Positions 1 to 10,491 of a DNA stretch of 64,000 bases are shown in pieces. Each line of letters opens with the position of its first letter. Position 1 is the first letter of the stretch. Made by a program: the position numbers and the translations under genes. The DNA comes from Variovorax boronicumulans. GTDB taxonomy: Bacteria; Pseudomonadota; Gammaproteobacteria; Burkholderiales; Burkholderiaceae_C. The stretch spans positions 62,001 through 126,000 of the forward strand of contig NZ_VEDO01000015.1 in the NCBI RefSeq assembly GCF_007677875.1, in the 5' to 3' direction. The notes below the pieces were generated by a model. That model saw nothing but the letters and a program-made list of their open reading frames with translations, searched no databases and was not told the origin of the DNA.

Positions 1-191
1 CGGCGCAGGAAACCGTGCCGTTCCCGCCGGGATCTGTGTGGGTGTGCTTTTCCGACCAGACATCGCACGCCGTGATGTCGGGCCAGTTCATGGCTGAGCA
101 GACACTGCATCTGCCGGCGGCGAGCCAATACAATCCGGCCGCGAGTCCGCTGGCCATCCTGAGCCGGCTGACAGGACGAACCCTCGTCTGA
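1..191 (+). CDS. Kdo hydroxylase-like protein, C-terminal end (partial)
   Basis: This is the 3' end of a gene that starts before the window. The open frame begins at base 3 and stops with TGA at 189-191, giving 62 residues. The tail carries a [16 protein letters not shown] stretch and ends in [11 protein letters not shown] recognise this as the C-terminus of the 3-deoxy-D-manno-octulosonic acid (Kdo) hydroxylase family, Fe(II)/2-oxoglutarate-type enzymes that hydroxylate the lipid A inner-core sugar. The family call rests only on this tail, and the catalytic HxD/H residues are mostly outside the window. A strong terminator follows directly, so it ends its own transcription unit before greA. 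Confidence 0.55.
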   Translation, partial: AQETVPFPPGSVWVCFSDQTSHAVMSGQFMAEQTLHLPAASQYNPAASPLAILSRLTGRTLV

Positions 192-208
192 TTCCCGCTC
201 ACCTCACA

Positions 209-242
209 CCGCCGAACGGCAACGCTCGGCGGTTTGTTTTTT
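209..242 (+). terminator. Rho-independent terminator between the Kdo-hydroxylase-like gene and greA
   Basis: Arms CCGCCGA (209-215) and TCGGCGG (226-232) form a seven-pair stem with a ten-base loop, followed directly by TTTGTTTTTT (233-242). The T tract runs into the ribosome binding site of greA (GGAGA, 243-247). Either greA has its own promoter inside or upstream of the hairpin, or read-through couples the two genes. Confidence 0.85.
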
Positions 243-255
243 GGAGACCCGAACA

Positions 256-735
256 ATGTCCGCAACCTTTCCCGTGACCAAGCGCGGTGCCGAAGCGCTC
301 AAGAACGAGCTGCACCGCCTGAAGACCGTGGACCGCCCTTTCATCATCAATGCGATCGCCGAGGCGCGCGCGCAGGGCGACCTGTCCGAGAACGCCGACT
401 ACGACGCGGCCAAGGACCGCCAGGGCTTCATCGAAGGCCGCATCCAGGAGATCGAGGGCAAGCTGTCCGTGGCCCAGGTCATTGATCCGGCCGAGCTCAA
501 TGCCGGCGGCAAGGTGGTGTTCGGTGCCACCGTGGACCTCGAAGACGAAGACAGCGGCCAGGCCGTGACCTACCAGATCGTGGGCGAGGACGAGGCCGAT
601 CTCAAGCTGGGCCGCATCAACATCTCCAGCCCGATCGCGCGCGCGCTGATCGGCAAGAGCGAGGGCGACAGCGCCGAGGTGCAGACGCCCGGCGGCATCA
701 AGCACTACGAGGTCGTCGGCGTCCGGTACATCTGA
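256..735 (+). CDS. greA: Transcription elongation factor GreA
   Basis: The 159-residue protein has the usual GreA length. It binds the secondary channel of RNA polymerase and stimulates cleavage of backtracked transcripts. The N-terminal antiparallel coiled coil covers about residues 1-75, with the conserved [17 protein letters not shown] stretch whose acidic tip residues act in the active site. The C-terminal FKBP-like domain ends in [14 protein letters not shown] followed by [11 protein letters not shown] chose the ATG at 256 because GGAGA at 243-247 lies at good spacing; a TTG at 241 in frame would add five residues with no support. A terminator lies just upstream. DUF4149 follows 12 bases after the stop, so the two are probably co-transcribed. 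Confidence 0.97.
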   Translation: MSATFPVTKRGAEALKNELHRLKTVDRPFIINAIAEARAQGDLSENADYDAAKDRQGFIEGRIQEIEGKLSVAQVIDPAELNAGGKVVFGATVDLEDEDSGQAVTYQIVGEDEADLKLGRINISSPIARALIGKSEGDSAEVQTPGGIKHYEVVGVRYI

Positions 736-747
736 CGGCGCGGACCG

Positions 748-1176
748 ATGCGCGCGCGCGTGCCGCTGCTAGCGGCGGCCCTGTGGTGGGGCAGCCTCAC
801 GGCGCTGTTCTGGATCGTGCCGCTGCTGTTCCTGCAGCTGCCCAGTCCGGCCCTGGCCGGTGGTGCTGCGGCCCGGCTGTTCAGCGCCCAGACCTGGGCC
901 ACGCTGGCCTGCTGCCTGCTGCTGCTGATGGCTTCGCGGCCACGCGATGCCGACCGCATGGCCCCCTGGGCTCGGCCCGTGCTGCCTTGGGTGCTGGGCG
1001 GGCTGCTGCTGGCCTTGCTGGTCGAGTTCGCGGTCGCGCCGCGCATCGTGGTGCGTGAGAATCTCAAGCTCTGGCACAACCTGGGCAGCGGCATGCTGCT
1101 GGTGCAATGGCTCTGTGCGAGCATCACGCTGTGGCAACTGGCGCGCCCTGCGCCCCCATCCCAACAAGGAGACTGA
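748..1176 (+). CDS. DUF4149-type integral membrane protein
   Basis: A 142-residue very hydrophobic protein of unknown function. Four membrane segments are visible, at about residues 4-27, 47-62, 75-95 and 111-132. The loop VAPRIVVRENLKLWHN before the last segment resembles the conserved part of the DUF4149 family as I remember it. The ATG at 748 follows the greA stop by 12 bases, and the next gene starts two bases after this one ends, so greA, this gene and the aminotransferase look like one transcript. The same small membrane protein is common between greA and yhbY in Burkholderiales (established order, recalled not searched). No catalytic motif is visible. Confidence 0.8.
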   Translation: MRARVPLLAAALWWGSLTALFWIVPLLFLQLPSPALAGGAAARLFSAQTWATLACCLLLLMASRPRDADRMAPWARPVLPWVLGGLLLALLVEFAVAPRIVVRENLKLWHNLGSGMLLVQWLCASITLWQLARPAPPSQQGD

Positions 1177-1178
1177 CC

Positions 1179-2306
1179 ATGCCCGGACTCTTGCCCGATG
1201 TCGACCCGGACGGCCTGCTGGAATTCTCGGTGGTCTACACCGACCGCGCGCTCAACCACATGTCCAAGCGCTTCACGGGCGTCATGCAGGACATCCTGTC
1301 CACGCTCAAGCAGGTCTACAACGCCCACACGGCCGTGCTGGTGCCGGGCAGCGGCACCTTCGGCATGGAGGCCGTAGCCCGGCAGTTCGCCAACCGCGAG
1401 AAGGTGCTGATCGTGCGCAACGGCTGGTTCAGCTACCGCTGGAGCCAGATCTTCGACGCGGGCGGCCTGGGTGGCGGCGCCGTGGTCTGCAAGGCGCGCC
1501 GCGTGGGCGATGGCCCGCAAGCGCCCTGGCAGCCGGCACCCGCCGACGAAGTCGCGGCTGCGATCCGCGCTGAGAGGCCCAAGGTGGTCTTCGCGCCCCA
1601 CGTGGAAACCGCCAGCGGCATCCTGCTGCCGGACGACTACCTGGTCGCCATCAGCGCCGCAGCGCACGAGGTCGGTGCGCTGTTCGTGCTGGACTGCGTG
1701 GCCTCCGGCGCGATGTGGGTGGACATGCAGGCCACCGGCGTCGATGTGCTGATCTCCGCGCCGCAAAAAGGCTGGAGCAGCTCGCCGTGCTGTGCCATGG
1801 TCATGCTGAGCGCGCGGGCCCGCGAGGCCATCGAGAGCACGACCAGCAGCAGCTTTTCCTGCGATCTGAAGAAGTGGATGCAGATCGCCGAGGGCTACGA
1901 GAAGGGCCAGCACGCCTACCACACGACCATGCCGACCGACGCACTGGTGCGGCTGCGCGACGTGATGCTGGAGACGCGTGAGATCGGCTTCGACAAGGTC
2001 CGCAGCGTGCAGATCGAACTCGGCAGCAAGGTGCGGGCGCTGCTGGAATCGCGCGGCCTGCCCAGCGTGGCTGCCGAGGGCTTCAAGGCGCCGGGGGTGG
2101 TCGTGAGCTACACCACCGATCCGGAAATCCAGAACGGCAAGAAGTTTCTGGCCGCCGGCCTGCAGACCGCCTCGGGTGTGCCGCTGCAGTGCGACGAGCG
2201 CCCGGACTTCCGCACCTTCCGCATCGGCCTGTTCGGCCTGGAGAAGTGGCAGCACGTGGACCGCACCGTGGGCCACCTGGCGACGGCGCTGGACAAGGTG
2301 TTGTGA
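1179..2306 (+). CDS. Class V PLP-dependent aminotransferase (serine-glyoxylate/alanine-glyoxylate type)
   Basis: A 375-residue fold-type I pyridoxal-phosphate enzyme. The cofactor-binding lysine is probably K197 in LISAPQKGWSS, the PLP-ring Asp lies in LFVLDCVASG, and the cofactor phosphate loop is VLVPGSGTFGMEA near residue 53. The family transfers an amino group from alanine or serine to glyoxylate or a related 2-oxo acid; the true substrate cannot be read from sequence. The ATG at 1179 has AAGGAGA at 1166-1172 and sits two bases after the previous stop. The stop codon is followed one base later by the left arm of a large inverted-repeat element (2308-2581), which separates it from convergent yhbY. 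Confidence 0.88.
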   Translation: MPGLLPDVDPDGLLEFSVVYTDRALNHMSKRFTGVMQDILSTLKQVYNAHTAVLVPGSGTFGMEAVARQFANREKVLIVRNGWFSYRWSQIFDAGGLGGGAVVCKARRVGDGPQAPWQPAPADEVAAAIRAERPKVVFAPHVETASGILLPDDYLVAISAAAHEVGALFVLDCVASGAMWVDMQATGVDVLISAPQKGWSSSPCCAMVMLSARAREAIESTTSSSFSCDLKKWMQIAEGYEKGQHAYHTTMPTDALVRLRDVMLETREIGFDKVRSVQIELGSKVRALLESRGLPSVAAEGFKAPGVVVSYTTDPEIQNGKKFLAAGLQTASGVPLQCDERPDFRTFRIGLFGLEKWQHVDRTVGHLATALDKVL

Positions 2307-2307
2307 T

Positions 2308-2581
2308 CTAGGAGCGCGGGAGGCAGAAATCCGGCCCCGCGTGCGGTCTGCAAGGGGGCGCAGGCTAGGCGCCGGACGAAGCGCTGGCTGGCCGCCTGCG
2401 CGAGGACGGCAACGACGCATGCGCCCCCTTGCAGGCCGCACCCTTCGGGCCGGGGCGATTGGCAGCGCCATCCTTCGTTGCCGCCTCGTTGTGTGGCAGG
2501 CCACACGGCCTCGCCGGCGCCTCGGTTGGCACCGCCACTCGCCCCGGCGCGGGGCCGGATTTCTGCCGCCCGCGCTCCTAG
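2308..2581. repeat. Nested inverted-repeat element with three-way-junction layout
   Basis: Outer arms 2308-2340 and 2549-2581 are 33-base inverted repeats with one mismatch, both ending in CTAG. Two further inverted repeats fill the inside: 2341-2362 with 2420-2441 (22 bases, one mismatch), and 2449-2458 with 2539-2548 (10 bases, perfect). The second inner stem abuts the right outer arm and the first abuts the left outer arm, so either strand can fold as an outer stem opening into two hairpin domains. Inside the second domain, GTGTGGC/GCCACAC (2491-2497, 2500-2506) forms another hairpin. There is no convincing open frame. It lies between convergent genes, and the TAG stop of yhbY is inside its right arm. 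It could be a small non-autonomous mobile element, an intergenic repeat family, or a double-sided terminator. Confidence 0.8.
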
Positions 2582-3060
2582 GTCTGGCTGCGCTTCTTGA
2601 CGCTGGTCGGCGGCTTGGGCTTGGCGCGCTTGACCTTGCCGCCGGCCGTCAGGCGCTGATTGCCCAGCACGCGCAGGGTCTTGACCTCGGGGCGCTGCCC
2701 GCCGCGCTTGCTGAACTTGAGCACCTTGACGTCGCGCGGGCCGGGCATGCGGTCCTCGTCTTCCGTGCGTTCGCGCTCCACCTCGGGCTTGGGCCGCCAC
2801 AGCACCAGCAGCTTGCCGATGTGCTGGATCGGCGCGGCATTGAGCTGGTCGGCCAGTTGCTGGTAGATGGCTTCGCGCCCGACGCGGTCGTCGGACAGCA
2901 CACGGACCTTGATCAGGCCATGCGCGCTGAGCGCGAGATCGGTCTCGCGCACCACCGCGGGGGTCAGACCGTCGCCGCCGACCATGACCACGGGGTCCAG
3001 ATGGTGGGCCTCGGCGCGGTGGACCTTGCGTTGCGCGGGGGTGAGTTGAATTTGGGGCAT
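2578..3060 (-). CDS. yhbY: CRM-domain RNA-binding protein YhbY (ribosome assembly)
   Basis: A 160-residue protein with an N-terminal CRM domain (about residues 5-98), which in E. coli YhbY binds pre-50S ribosomal particles. Typical features are [23 protein letters not shown], followed by the GLIKVRVL strand and [11 protein letters not shown]. The C-terminal ~60 residues are a basic, low-complexity tail ([14 protein letters not shown]) longer than in the E. coli protein of about 97 residues. Its TAG stop (2578-2580) is inside the right arm of the inverted-repeat element, so the element sets the end of the protein. The start is only 20 bases from the divergent rlmE start. Confidence 0.92.
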   Translation of the reverse strand: MPQIQLTPAQRKVHRAEAHHLDPVVMVGGDGLTPAVVRETDLALSAHGLIKVRVLSDDRVGREAIYQQLADQLNAAPIQHIGKLLVLWRPKPEVERERTEDEDRMPGPRDVKVLKFSKRGGQRPEVKTLRVLGNQRLTAGGKVKRAKPKPPTSVKKRSQT

Positions 3061-3080
3061 CCCCGTATTATCCCGGTTGC

Positions 3081-3752
3081 ATGAAAGTCAAGACCAAATC
3101 GAAAAAGGTCAACAAGGCGTGGTTGAACGACCATGTCAACGATCCTTACGTCAAGCTCGCCGGCAAAGAGGGCTACCGCGCGCGCGCGGCCTACAAGCTC
3201 AAGGAAATCGACGAAAGCCTCAAGCTGCTGCAGCCCGGCCATCTGGTGGTGGACCTGGGCTCCACGCCCGGCGCCTGGAGCCAGTACGTGCGGCGGCGCC
3301 TGTCGCCCCAGGGCGCGGCCGTGGGTGAACTCAACGGCGCCATCATCGCGCTGGACATCCTGCCCATGGAGCCGATCGAGGGCGTTCAGTTCCTGCAGGG
3401 CGATTTCCGCGAAGCCGAGGTGCTGGAGCAGCTGCAGGCCGCCATGGGCGGACGCAAGGCCGACGCCGTGGTGTCCGACATGGCGCCCAACCTGTCGGGC
3501 ATCGAGTCGGCCGACGCCGCCCGCATCGCCCATCTGGTCGAACTGGCGGTGGATTTCGCCAAAAGCCATCTCAAGCCCGAAGGCGCGCTGGTGACCAAGG
3601 TGTTCCACGGCAGCGGCTACGACCAGCTGGTCAAGCTGTTCAAGAGCGAGTTCCGGGTCGTCAAGGCGCTCAAGCCCAAGGCCTCACGCGACAAGTCGTC
3701 CGAGACCTTCCTGGTTGGCATCGGGCTCAAAGCGGTTCCTGCCAGCCAATAG
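3081..3752 (+). CDS. rlmE: 23S rRNA (uridine-2'-O-)-methyltransferase RlmE (FtsJ/RrmJ)
   Basis: A 223-residue SAM-dependent methyltransferase that modifies U2552 of 23S rRNA in the A loop. The SAM-binding motif is [14 protein letters not shown] (residues 56-69). The catalytic K-D-K-E set is K39, D133 (SDMAPN), K173 (VTKVF) and E208. Only 20 bases separate it from the divergent yhbY start, so the promoters must overlap coding DNA. A TATTAT box at 3066-3071 would place the rlmE transcript start within a few bases of the ATG, and no clear Shine-Dalgarno sequence is visible, so near-leaderless translation is possible (inference). ftsH follows after 132 bases, the same order as in E. coli. Confidence 0.95.
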   Translation: MKVKTKSKKVNKAWLNDHVNDPYVKLAGKEGYRARAAYKLKEIDESLKLLQPGHLVVDLGSTPGAWSQYVRRRLSPQGAAVGELNGAIIALDILPMEPIEGVQFLQGDFREAEVLEQLQAAMGGRKADAVVSDMAPNLSGIESADAARIAHLVELAVDFAKSHLKPEGALVTKVFHGSGYDQLVKLFKSEFRVVKALKPKASRDKSSETFLVGIGLKAVPASQ

Positions 3753-3810
3753 GCCGCCTAAATCCTTGCGATAGCCATGGCTGACACGGGTTAACCACCC
3801 ATGTCAAGAA

Positions 3811-3827
3811 CTTGAAACGCCTAAAAT
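3811..3827 (+). promoter_or_regulatory. Candidate ftsH promoter region
   Basis: CTTGAAA at 3811-3817 matches the heat-shock sigma-32 minus-35 consensus exactly, but the expected CCCCAT-type minus-10 about 14 bases later is not there (TCGCACGT). TAAAAT at 3822-3827 is a fair sigma-70 minus-10 without a good minus-35. The ftsH start is about 60 bases downstream. Heat-shock control of ftsH is known in E. coli; here it is only suggested. Confidence 0.35.
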
Positions 3828-3884
3828 GGTTCGCACGTACGCCCCAACGCCGTTGCGTTTCGTACGGCTTACCGGAGTCCCCGC

Positions 3885-5804
<1,920 letters not shown>

Positions 5805-5826
5805 TGCGCTCGGTCTGAACCACAAT

Positions 5827-5855
5827 ACGGGGCCCTCGCGGCCCCGTTTGTTTTT
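5827..5855 (+). terminator. Rho-independent terminator after ftsH
   Basis: CGGGGCC (5828-5834) pairs with GGCCCCG (5840-5846) around a five-base loop, extended by an A-T pair, and is followed by TTTGTTTTT (5847-5855). It lies 23 bases after the ftsH stop and 11 bases before the folP start, so folP-glmM probably needs its own promoter or read-through. Confidence 0.9.
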
Positions 5856-5866
5856 CCGCTCGCCCC

Positions 5867-6742
5867 ATGTTCTGGCAGACCTCCCGCCACCTGATCGATC
5901 TGCGCCAGCCCCGCGTCATGGGCATCGTGAACCTGACGCCCGATTCGTTCTCCGATGGCGGCGACCATGCCGGGCCGGGCGCGGCCTTGCGGCATTGCGA
6001 GCAGCTGCTGGCCGAGGGCGCCGACATCCTCGACCTGGGCGCGGAGTCCTCGCGCCCCGGCGCGGCCGTGCTGCCGGCCGATGAAGAGCTGGCACGCCTG
6101 CTGCCGGTGCTGCGCGATGCCGTGCGGCTGGGCGTGCCCGTCTCCGTCGACACCTACAAGCCGCGCGTGATGCAGGCTGCGCTGGACCTGGGCGCCGACA
6201 TCGTCAACGACATCTGGGCGCTGCGCTGGCACGAAGCCGGCGAGGCGCCGGGCGCGGGCCAGGCCGTGGTGGCGGCACATCCGAACTGCGGCGTATGCCT
6301 CATGCACATGCATGGCGAGCCCGCCACCATGCAGCGCGCGCCCATGGACGGCGATGCGCCGGCCCAGGTGCGCAGTTTCCTCGCCGAGGCCACGCTGCAA
6401 CTGCGCGCGCGCGGCGTGGCCGCCGAGCGCATCGTGCTCGACCCTGGTGTGGGCTTCGGCAAGACCGTGGCGCAGAACTTCGCGCTGCTGGCGCACCAGG
6501 CCGATCTGCTGGCCTTGGGCCATGCGCTGCTGGTGGGCTGGTCGCGCAAGTCCTCGCTGGCCGCAGTGGCCGGTGGCGCCGACCGCCCGGCCAGCGAACG
6601 CCTGGTGCCCAGCGTGGCTGCGGCCCTGCTGGCGGTCGAGCGCGGTGCGCGCATCTTGCGGGTGCACGACGTGCGCGACACTGTGGCGGCCTTGCGGGTA
6701 TGGCGCGCCGCCACGCCCTCCACTTTCGACGACACACCATAA
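5867..6742 (+). CDS. folP: Dihydropteroate synthase FolP
   Basis: A 291-residue enzyme that joins p-aminobenzoate to 6-hydroxymethyl-dihydropterin pyrophosphate in folate synthesis, and is the sulfonamide target. The first signature is [16 protein letters not shown] (residues 18-33). The pterin-binding parts [11 protein letters not shown] and VSVDTYKP follow, as do the loops with [10 protein letters not shown] and LVGWSRKS. The length is close to the usual 280 residues. The ATG at 5867 is the first start after the terminator and lacks a clear Shine-Dalgarno sequence. glmM starts 14 bases after the stop, the common folP-glmM pair. Confidence 0.97.
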   Translation: MFWQTSRHLIDLRQPRVMGIVNLTPDSFSDGGDHAGPGAALRHCEQLLAEGADILDLGAESSRPGAAVLPADEELARLLPVLRDAVRLGVPVSVDTYKPRVMQAALDLGADIVNDIWALRWHEAGEAPGAGQAVVAAHPNCGVCLMHMHGEPATMQRAPMDGDAPAQVRSFLAEATLQLRARGVAAERIVLDPGVGFGKTVAQNFALLAHQADLLALGHALLVGWSRKSSLAAVAGGADRPASERLVPSVAAALLAVERGARILRVHDVRDTVAALRVWRAATPSTFDDTP

Positions 6743-6756
6743 GAAGGAACCCCTCC

Positions 6757-8112
6757 ATGACCCGTCGCTACTTCGGCACCGATGGCATCCGCGGCACCGT
6801 GGGCCAGGCACCGATCACACCCGACTTCGTGCTGCGCCTGGCCCATGCCGTGGGCCGCGTGCTGCGCAAGACCGAGGCGCGGCCGACGGTGCTGATCGGC
6901 AAGGACACGCGCATCTCGGGCTACATGCTGGAAAGCGCACTGGAATCGGGCTTCAACTCCGCCGGTGTCGACGTGGTGCTGCTGGGCCCGCTGCCCACGC
7001 CGGGCGTGGCCTACCTCACGCGCGCCCAGCGCGCCAGCCTGGGCGTGGTCATCAGCGCGAGCCACAATCCCTTCGCCGACAACGGCATCAAGTTCTTCAG
7101 CGCCCAGGGCACCAAATTGCCCGACGACTGGGAGATCGCGGTCGAGGCGGCCCTCGAGCTGCCGCCGCAGTGGGTGGATTCCGCCAGCCTGGGCAAGACC
7201 ACGCGGTTGGAAGACGCGGCCGGCCGCTACATCGAGTTCTGCAAGAGCACCTTCCCGAGCGCGCTCACACTCAAGGGCTTGCGCATCGTGGTCGATGGCG
7301 CCAATGGCGCGGCCTACCAGATCGCGCCCATGGTGTTCCATGAGCTCGGTGCGGAAGTCGTGCGCATCGGCTGCACGCCCGACGGCCTCAACATCAACGA
7401 AAAGGTTGGGGCGACCCATCCCGAGGCCATGGTCGAGGCCGTGCGCGCGCACCGGGCCGATTTCGGCGTGGCGCTGGATGGCGACGCCGACCGCCTGCAG
7501 ATGGTCGACCGCGACGGCCGCATGTTCAACGGCGACGAGCTGCTCTACATCATGGTCAACGAGCGCCTGTCGCGCGGCGGGGCGCAGCGCAGCAAGCGCG
7601 CCGGCGAGGCTGTCGAGGGCGTGGTCGGCACCTTGATGACCAACAAGGCCGTCGAGGTCGCGCTGCGCGCCAAGGGCGTGGAGCTGGTGCGCGCCAAGGT
7701 CGGCGACCGCTACGTGCTCGAGGAGCTCGACAAGCGCGGCTGGTTGCTGGGCGGCGAGGGTTCCGGCCACCTGCTGGCACTGGACAAGCACACCACGGGC
7801 GATGGCCTCATCAGCGCGCTGCAGGTTCTGCAGATCTGCGTGCGCAACGGCCAGAGCCTGGCCCAGGCATTGGGCGAACTCACGCTGTTCCCGCAGTCCA
7901 TGGTCAACGTGCGGCTGGCCGTGGGTCAGGACTGGAAGTCGAACCAGGCCATGGCCCAGGCCCAGGCCGAGGTCGAGCGCGAGCTCGGCGACGACGGCCG
8001 CGTGCTGATCCGCGCCAGCGGCACCGAGCCCGTGCTGCGCGTGATGGTCGAGGCACGCGACGCGCTCCAGGCCCGCCGCTGCGCCGAGCGCATCGCCGCC
8101 ACGCTGCGCTGA
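6757..8112 (+). CDS. glmM: Phosphoglucosamine mutase GlmM
   Basis: A 451-residue alpha-D-phosphohexomutase that converts glucosamine-6-phosphate to glucosamine-1-phosphate for peptidoglycan and lipopolysaccharide precursors. The phosphoserine is S102 in ISASHNPF, the metal loop is DGDADR (241-246), and the phosphate-binding loop [12 protein letters not shown] is near the C-terminus. S102 and D241/D243/D245 have the E. coli numbering. The ATG at 6757 has GAAGGA at 6743-6748 as Shine-Dalgarno sequence. It is transcribed with folP. Confidence 0.98.
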   Translation: MTRRYFGTDGIRGTVGQAPITPDFVLRLAHAVGRVLRKTEARPTVLIGKDTRISGYMLESALESGFNSAGVDVVLLGPLPTPGVAYLTRAQRASLGVVISASHNPFADNGIKFFSAQGTKLPDDWEIAVEAALELPPQWVDSASLGKTTRLEDAAGRYIEFCKSTFPSALTLKGLRIVVDGANGAAYQIAPMVFHELGAEVVRIGCTPDGLNINEKVGATHPEAMVEAVRAHRADFGVALDGDADRLQMVDRDGRMFNGDELLYIMVNERLSRGGAQRSKRAGEAVEGVVGTLMTNKAVEVALRAKGVELVRAKVGDRYVLEELDKRGWLLGGEGSGHLLALDKHTTGDGLISALQVLQICVRNGQSLAQALGELTLFPQSMVNVRLAVGQDWKSNQAMAQAQAEVERELGDDGRVLIRASGTEPVLRVMVEARDALQARRCAERIAATLR

Positions 8113-8217
8113 GCGTCACGCAGCTGCCATCGGCGGGACATGCGCCGGTCACGGCGGCTTCGCACACTGGCTCCTGTGCGCTCCCCGGTGGGGCGCCCGT
8201 GTCGCAGGAGCCAGACC

Positions 8218-9021
8218 ATGAGAGAGTTGCCGTCCCCGGCCTACCCGCTGTCGCTGGGGCCGCGTCCTGCGCCGCCGGCATCGCCCGCGGAAAGTGGCAT
8301 GGTGGCGCAATGGGCCCAGCACCAGGACGAGGTACGTGCTGCCCAGCGCCTGCGCTACACCGTGTTCGCCGGCGAAATGGGTGCGCAGCTGGCCACGCCG
8401 CTGCCCGGTTACGACATCGACCTGTTCGACGACTACTGCGAGCACCTGCTGGTGCGGGAGGCTGCCAGCGGCGAGGTCGTCGGCACCTACCGCGTGCTCA
8501 CGCCCGTGCAGGCGCGCCGCGTCGGCAGTTTCTACGCCGACACCGAATTCGACCTGACCCGGCTGCGCCAGCTGCGCCCGCGCATGATGGAACTGGGCCG
8601 CAGCTGCGTGCGTCCGGACCACCGCCAGGGCGGGGTCATCATGGGCCTGTGGTCGGCGTTGGCCGGCTTCATGCAGCGCAACGGCCTGGACCTCGTGATC
8701 GGCAGTGCCAGCGTGCCGCTGCGCCAGCAGGGCGTGTTCAATCCGGCCGTGGCCGCCAGCCTGTGGCGCCGGCTGCGGGCCGACCACCTCGCCCCCATCA
8801 CCGAACATGTGCTGCCGCGCCTGCCTCTGCCCGTGGAGCGGCTGGACGACAGCCTGCAGGTCGATGCACCGCCTCTGATCAAGGGCTATCTGCGCCTGGG
8901 CGCCAAGCTGCTCGGGCCGCCGGCCTGGGATCCGGACTTCAACACCGCCGACCTGCCGTTGCTGATGCGCCTGCACGACATGCCCGCGCGCTACAGCCGG
9001 CACTTCACCGGGAGCCGCTGA
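8218..9021 (+). CDS. OlsB-type N-acyltransferase (ornithine lipid synthesis, putative)
   Basis: A 267-residue protein of the GNAT-like acyltransferase group that includes OlsB, which transfers a 3-hydroxyacyl chain from acyl carrier protein to ornithine. Visible family marks are AAQRLRYTVFAGEMGA, DYCEHLLVRE, VGTYRVL, MMELGRSCVRPDHR and DLVIGSASVP. The ATG at 8218 has CAGGAG at 8205-8210; an in-frame start at 8140 would add a basic, unconserved extension. The stop TGA shares one base with the ATG of the phosphoesterase gene, so the two are translationally coupled. No olsA-type acyltransferase is adjacent. The 105 bases before it hold one small hairpin, CGCACA/TGTGCG (8161-8180), of unknown role. 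Substrate assignment is inference. Confidence 0.78.
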   Translation: MRELPSPAYPLSLGPRPAPPASPAESGMVAQWAQHQDEVRAAQRLRYTVFAGEMGAQLATPLPGYDIDLFDDYCEHLLVREAASGEVVGTYRVLTPVQARRVGSFYADTEFDLTRLRQLRPRMMELGRSCVRPDHRQGGVIMGLWSALAGFMQRNGLDLVIGSASVPLRQQGVFNPAVAASLWRRLRADHLAPITEHVLPRLPLPVERLDDSLQVDAPPLIKGYLRLGAKLLGPPAWDPDFNTADLPLLMRLHDMPARYSRHFTGSR

Positions 9022-9893
9022 TGCGTGCCGCCTTCGACGCCGCCGGCTTCTGGCAGGGCATGTACGCCCCAGTGGACCCGCATGCCAACCTGGAGGCCGA
9101 GGACAGTGGCCCGCCGCGCTACCGCGCCGTCTTCGTCTCCGACCTGCACCTGGGCACGCCCGGCTGCCAGGCCGGCGCGCTGCTCGAATTCCTCAAGGCC
9201 CACCCGAGCCAGACCCTGTACCTGGTCGGCGACATCGTCGACGGCTGGCAGCTGCGCCGGCGCTGGTTCTGGCCGCAGGCCCACAACGACGTGGTGCAAA
9301 AGCTGCTGCGCCGCGCGCGCAAGGGCTGCAAGGTGGTGTTCGTGCCCGGCAACCACGACGAATTCGCGCGCGGCTTCGCGGGCCACCACTTCGGCGGCAT
9401 CGAGGTGCGCGAGGAGGCCGTGCACACCACGGCCGACGGCAGACGGCTGTGGGTCGTGCACGGCGACCACTTCGACGCCGTGATCCAGTGCGCCAAGTGG
9501 CTGGCCTACCTGGGCGACAACGCCTACGAGCTCACGCTGCGGCTGAACCGCCACTTGAACAGCCTGCGCGCGCGCATGGGGCTGCCGTACTGGTCGCTGT
9601 CGGCCTACCTCAAGCACAAGGTCAAGAAGGCGCTCAACTACGTCACGGCCTTCGAGCAGGCCGTGGCGACCGAGGCGCGCAAGCGCGGCTACCACGGGGT
9701 GGTCTGCGGCCACATCCACCGCGCCGAGATGCGCGAGATCGACGGCACGCTGTACTGCAACGACGGCGACTGGGTTGAGAGCCTCACCGCGCTCGTGGAA
9801 CACCACGACGGCCGGCTCGAGCTCGTGCAGTGGCATGGCGCGCACCAGCACCCGGTGCGGACCCCAGCCGCGGCGCAATCGGCCCCGGTCTGA
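9021..9893 (+). CDS. UDP-2,3-diacylglucosamine diphosphatase-like metallophosphoesterase
   Basis: A 290-residue calcineurin-like phosphoesterase related to LpxH, which cleaves UDP-2,3-diacylglucosamine to lipid X in lipid A synthesis. The metal motifs are in order: SDLHLG, GDIVDGW, GNHDEF, HGDHFD and GHIHRAE. At about 290 residues it is longer than typical LpxH (about 240), matching the group of LpxH-like proteins found outside the lipid A pathway. It begins inside the stop of the OlsB-like gene (shared A at 9021), which suggests a joint lipid-related task, perhaps dephosphorylation of a membrane lipid precursor (inference). Confidence 0.82.
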   Translation: MRAAFDAAGFWQGMYAPVDPHANLEAEDSGPPRYRAVFVSDLHLGTPGCQAGALLEFLKAHPSQTLYLVGDIVDGWQLRRRWFWPQAHNDVVQKLLRRARKGCKVVFVPGNHDEFARGFAGHHFGGIEVREEAVHTTADGRRLWVVHGDHFDAVIQCAKWLAYLGDNAYELTLRLNRHLNSLRARMGLPYWSLSAYLKHKVKKALNYVTAFEQAVATEARKRGYHGVVCGHIHRAEMREIDGTLYCNDGDWVESLTALVEHHDGRLELVQWHGAHQHPVRTPAAAQSAPV

Positions 9894-9993
9894 CATCGGC
9901 TTCGGCGAGAATGCCGGCCCCGCCCCGTTGCGGCATGGCCGCTGTGTTCCGTCCGTTTTGACCTGTTCCGCTTCTGTCCGTTCGCGCTGGCAT

Positions 9994-10491
9994 GTGCGCC
10001 CCATGTCGGCCGCCGACCTTTCCTGTGTGATGGCCATCCAGGCCGAGGCCTATGCCGCCGCCGACTTCGCACCCGAGCAAGCCGCCGTCTTCCGTGACCG
10101 CATGGCGCTGGCGCCCGGCCTGTGCCTGGTGGGCTGCGATGCGGCGGGTGCCGTGCTCGGCTATCTGTTGTCACACCCCTGGCTCGAGGCTGCGCCGCCA
10201 GCTCTGCACAGCGCGCTCGGCACTGTGCCGGCGGCCGCCAGCTGCTGGTATCTGCACGACTGTGCCGTGGCCTCGCGTGCCCATGGCCAGGGCTTGGCGG
10301 CTGTGCTGTACGCCCGGGCTTTGTCGCAGGCGCGCGCGCAAGGCCTGTTCCAGGGCGCGCTGGTGGCCGTGGGTGGTGCGGCAGGCTACTGGCAGCGGTT
10401 GGGCTACCAGGTGCGCGATCTGGGCACAGCGCAGTCCAAGCTCGCGGGCTACGGCCCCGGTGCGGCCTACATGGTGCGCGCGCTGGACTAA
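9994..10491 (+). CDS. GNAT-family N-acetyltransferase
   Basis: About 165 residues of a GCN5-related acetyltransferase. The acetyl-CoA motif A is [17 protein letters not shown], preceded by the strand WYLHDCAVA, and motif B is [15 protein letters not shown]. The acceptor cannot be told. The start is uncertain: GTG at 9994 keeps the usual N-terminal VRPMSAADL strand; ATG at 10003 would cut into it; TTG at 9958 is also in frame. None has a clear ribosome binding site. It ends by overlapping the convergent receptor gene by four bases (10488-10491). Confidence 0.75.
   Translation: MRPMSAADLSCVMAIQAEAYAAADFAPEQAAVFRDRMALAPGLCLVGCDAAGAVLGYLLSHPWLEAAPPALHSALGTVPAAASCWYLHDCAVASRAHGQGLAAVLYARALSQARAQGLFQGALVAVGGAAGYWQRLGYQVRDLGTAQSKLAGYGPGAAYMVRALD

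Noticed and set aside
2308-2581. Insertion sequence with its own transposase
   Set aside because: The element is only 274 bases and contains no convincing open frame or transposase motif.
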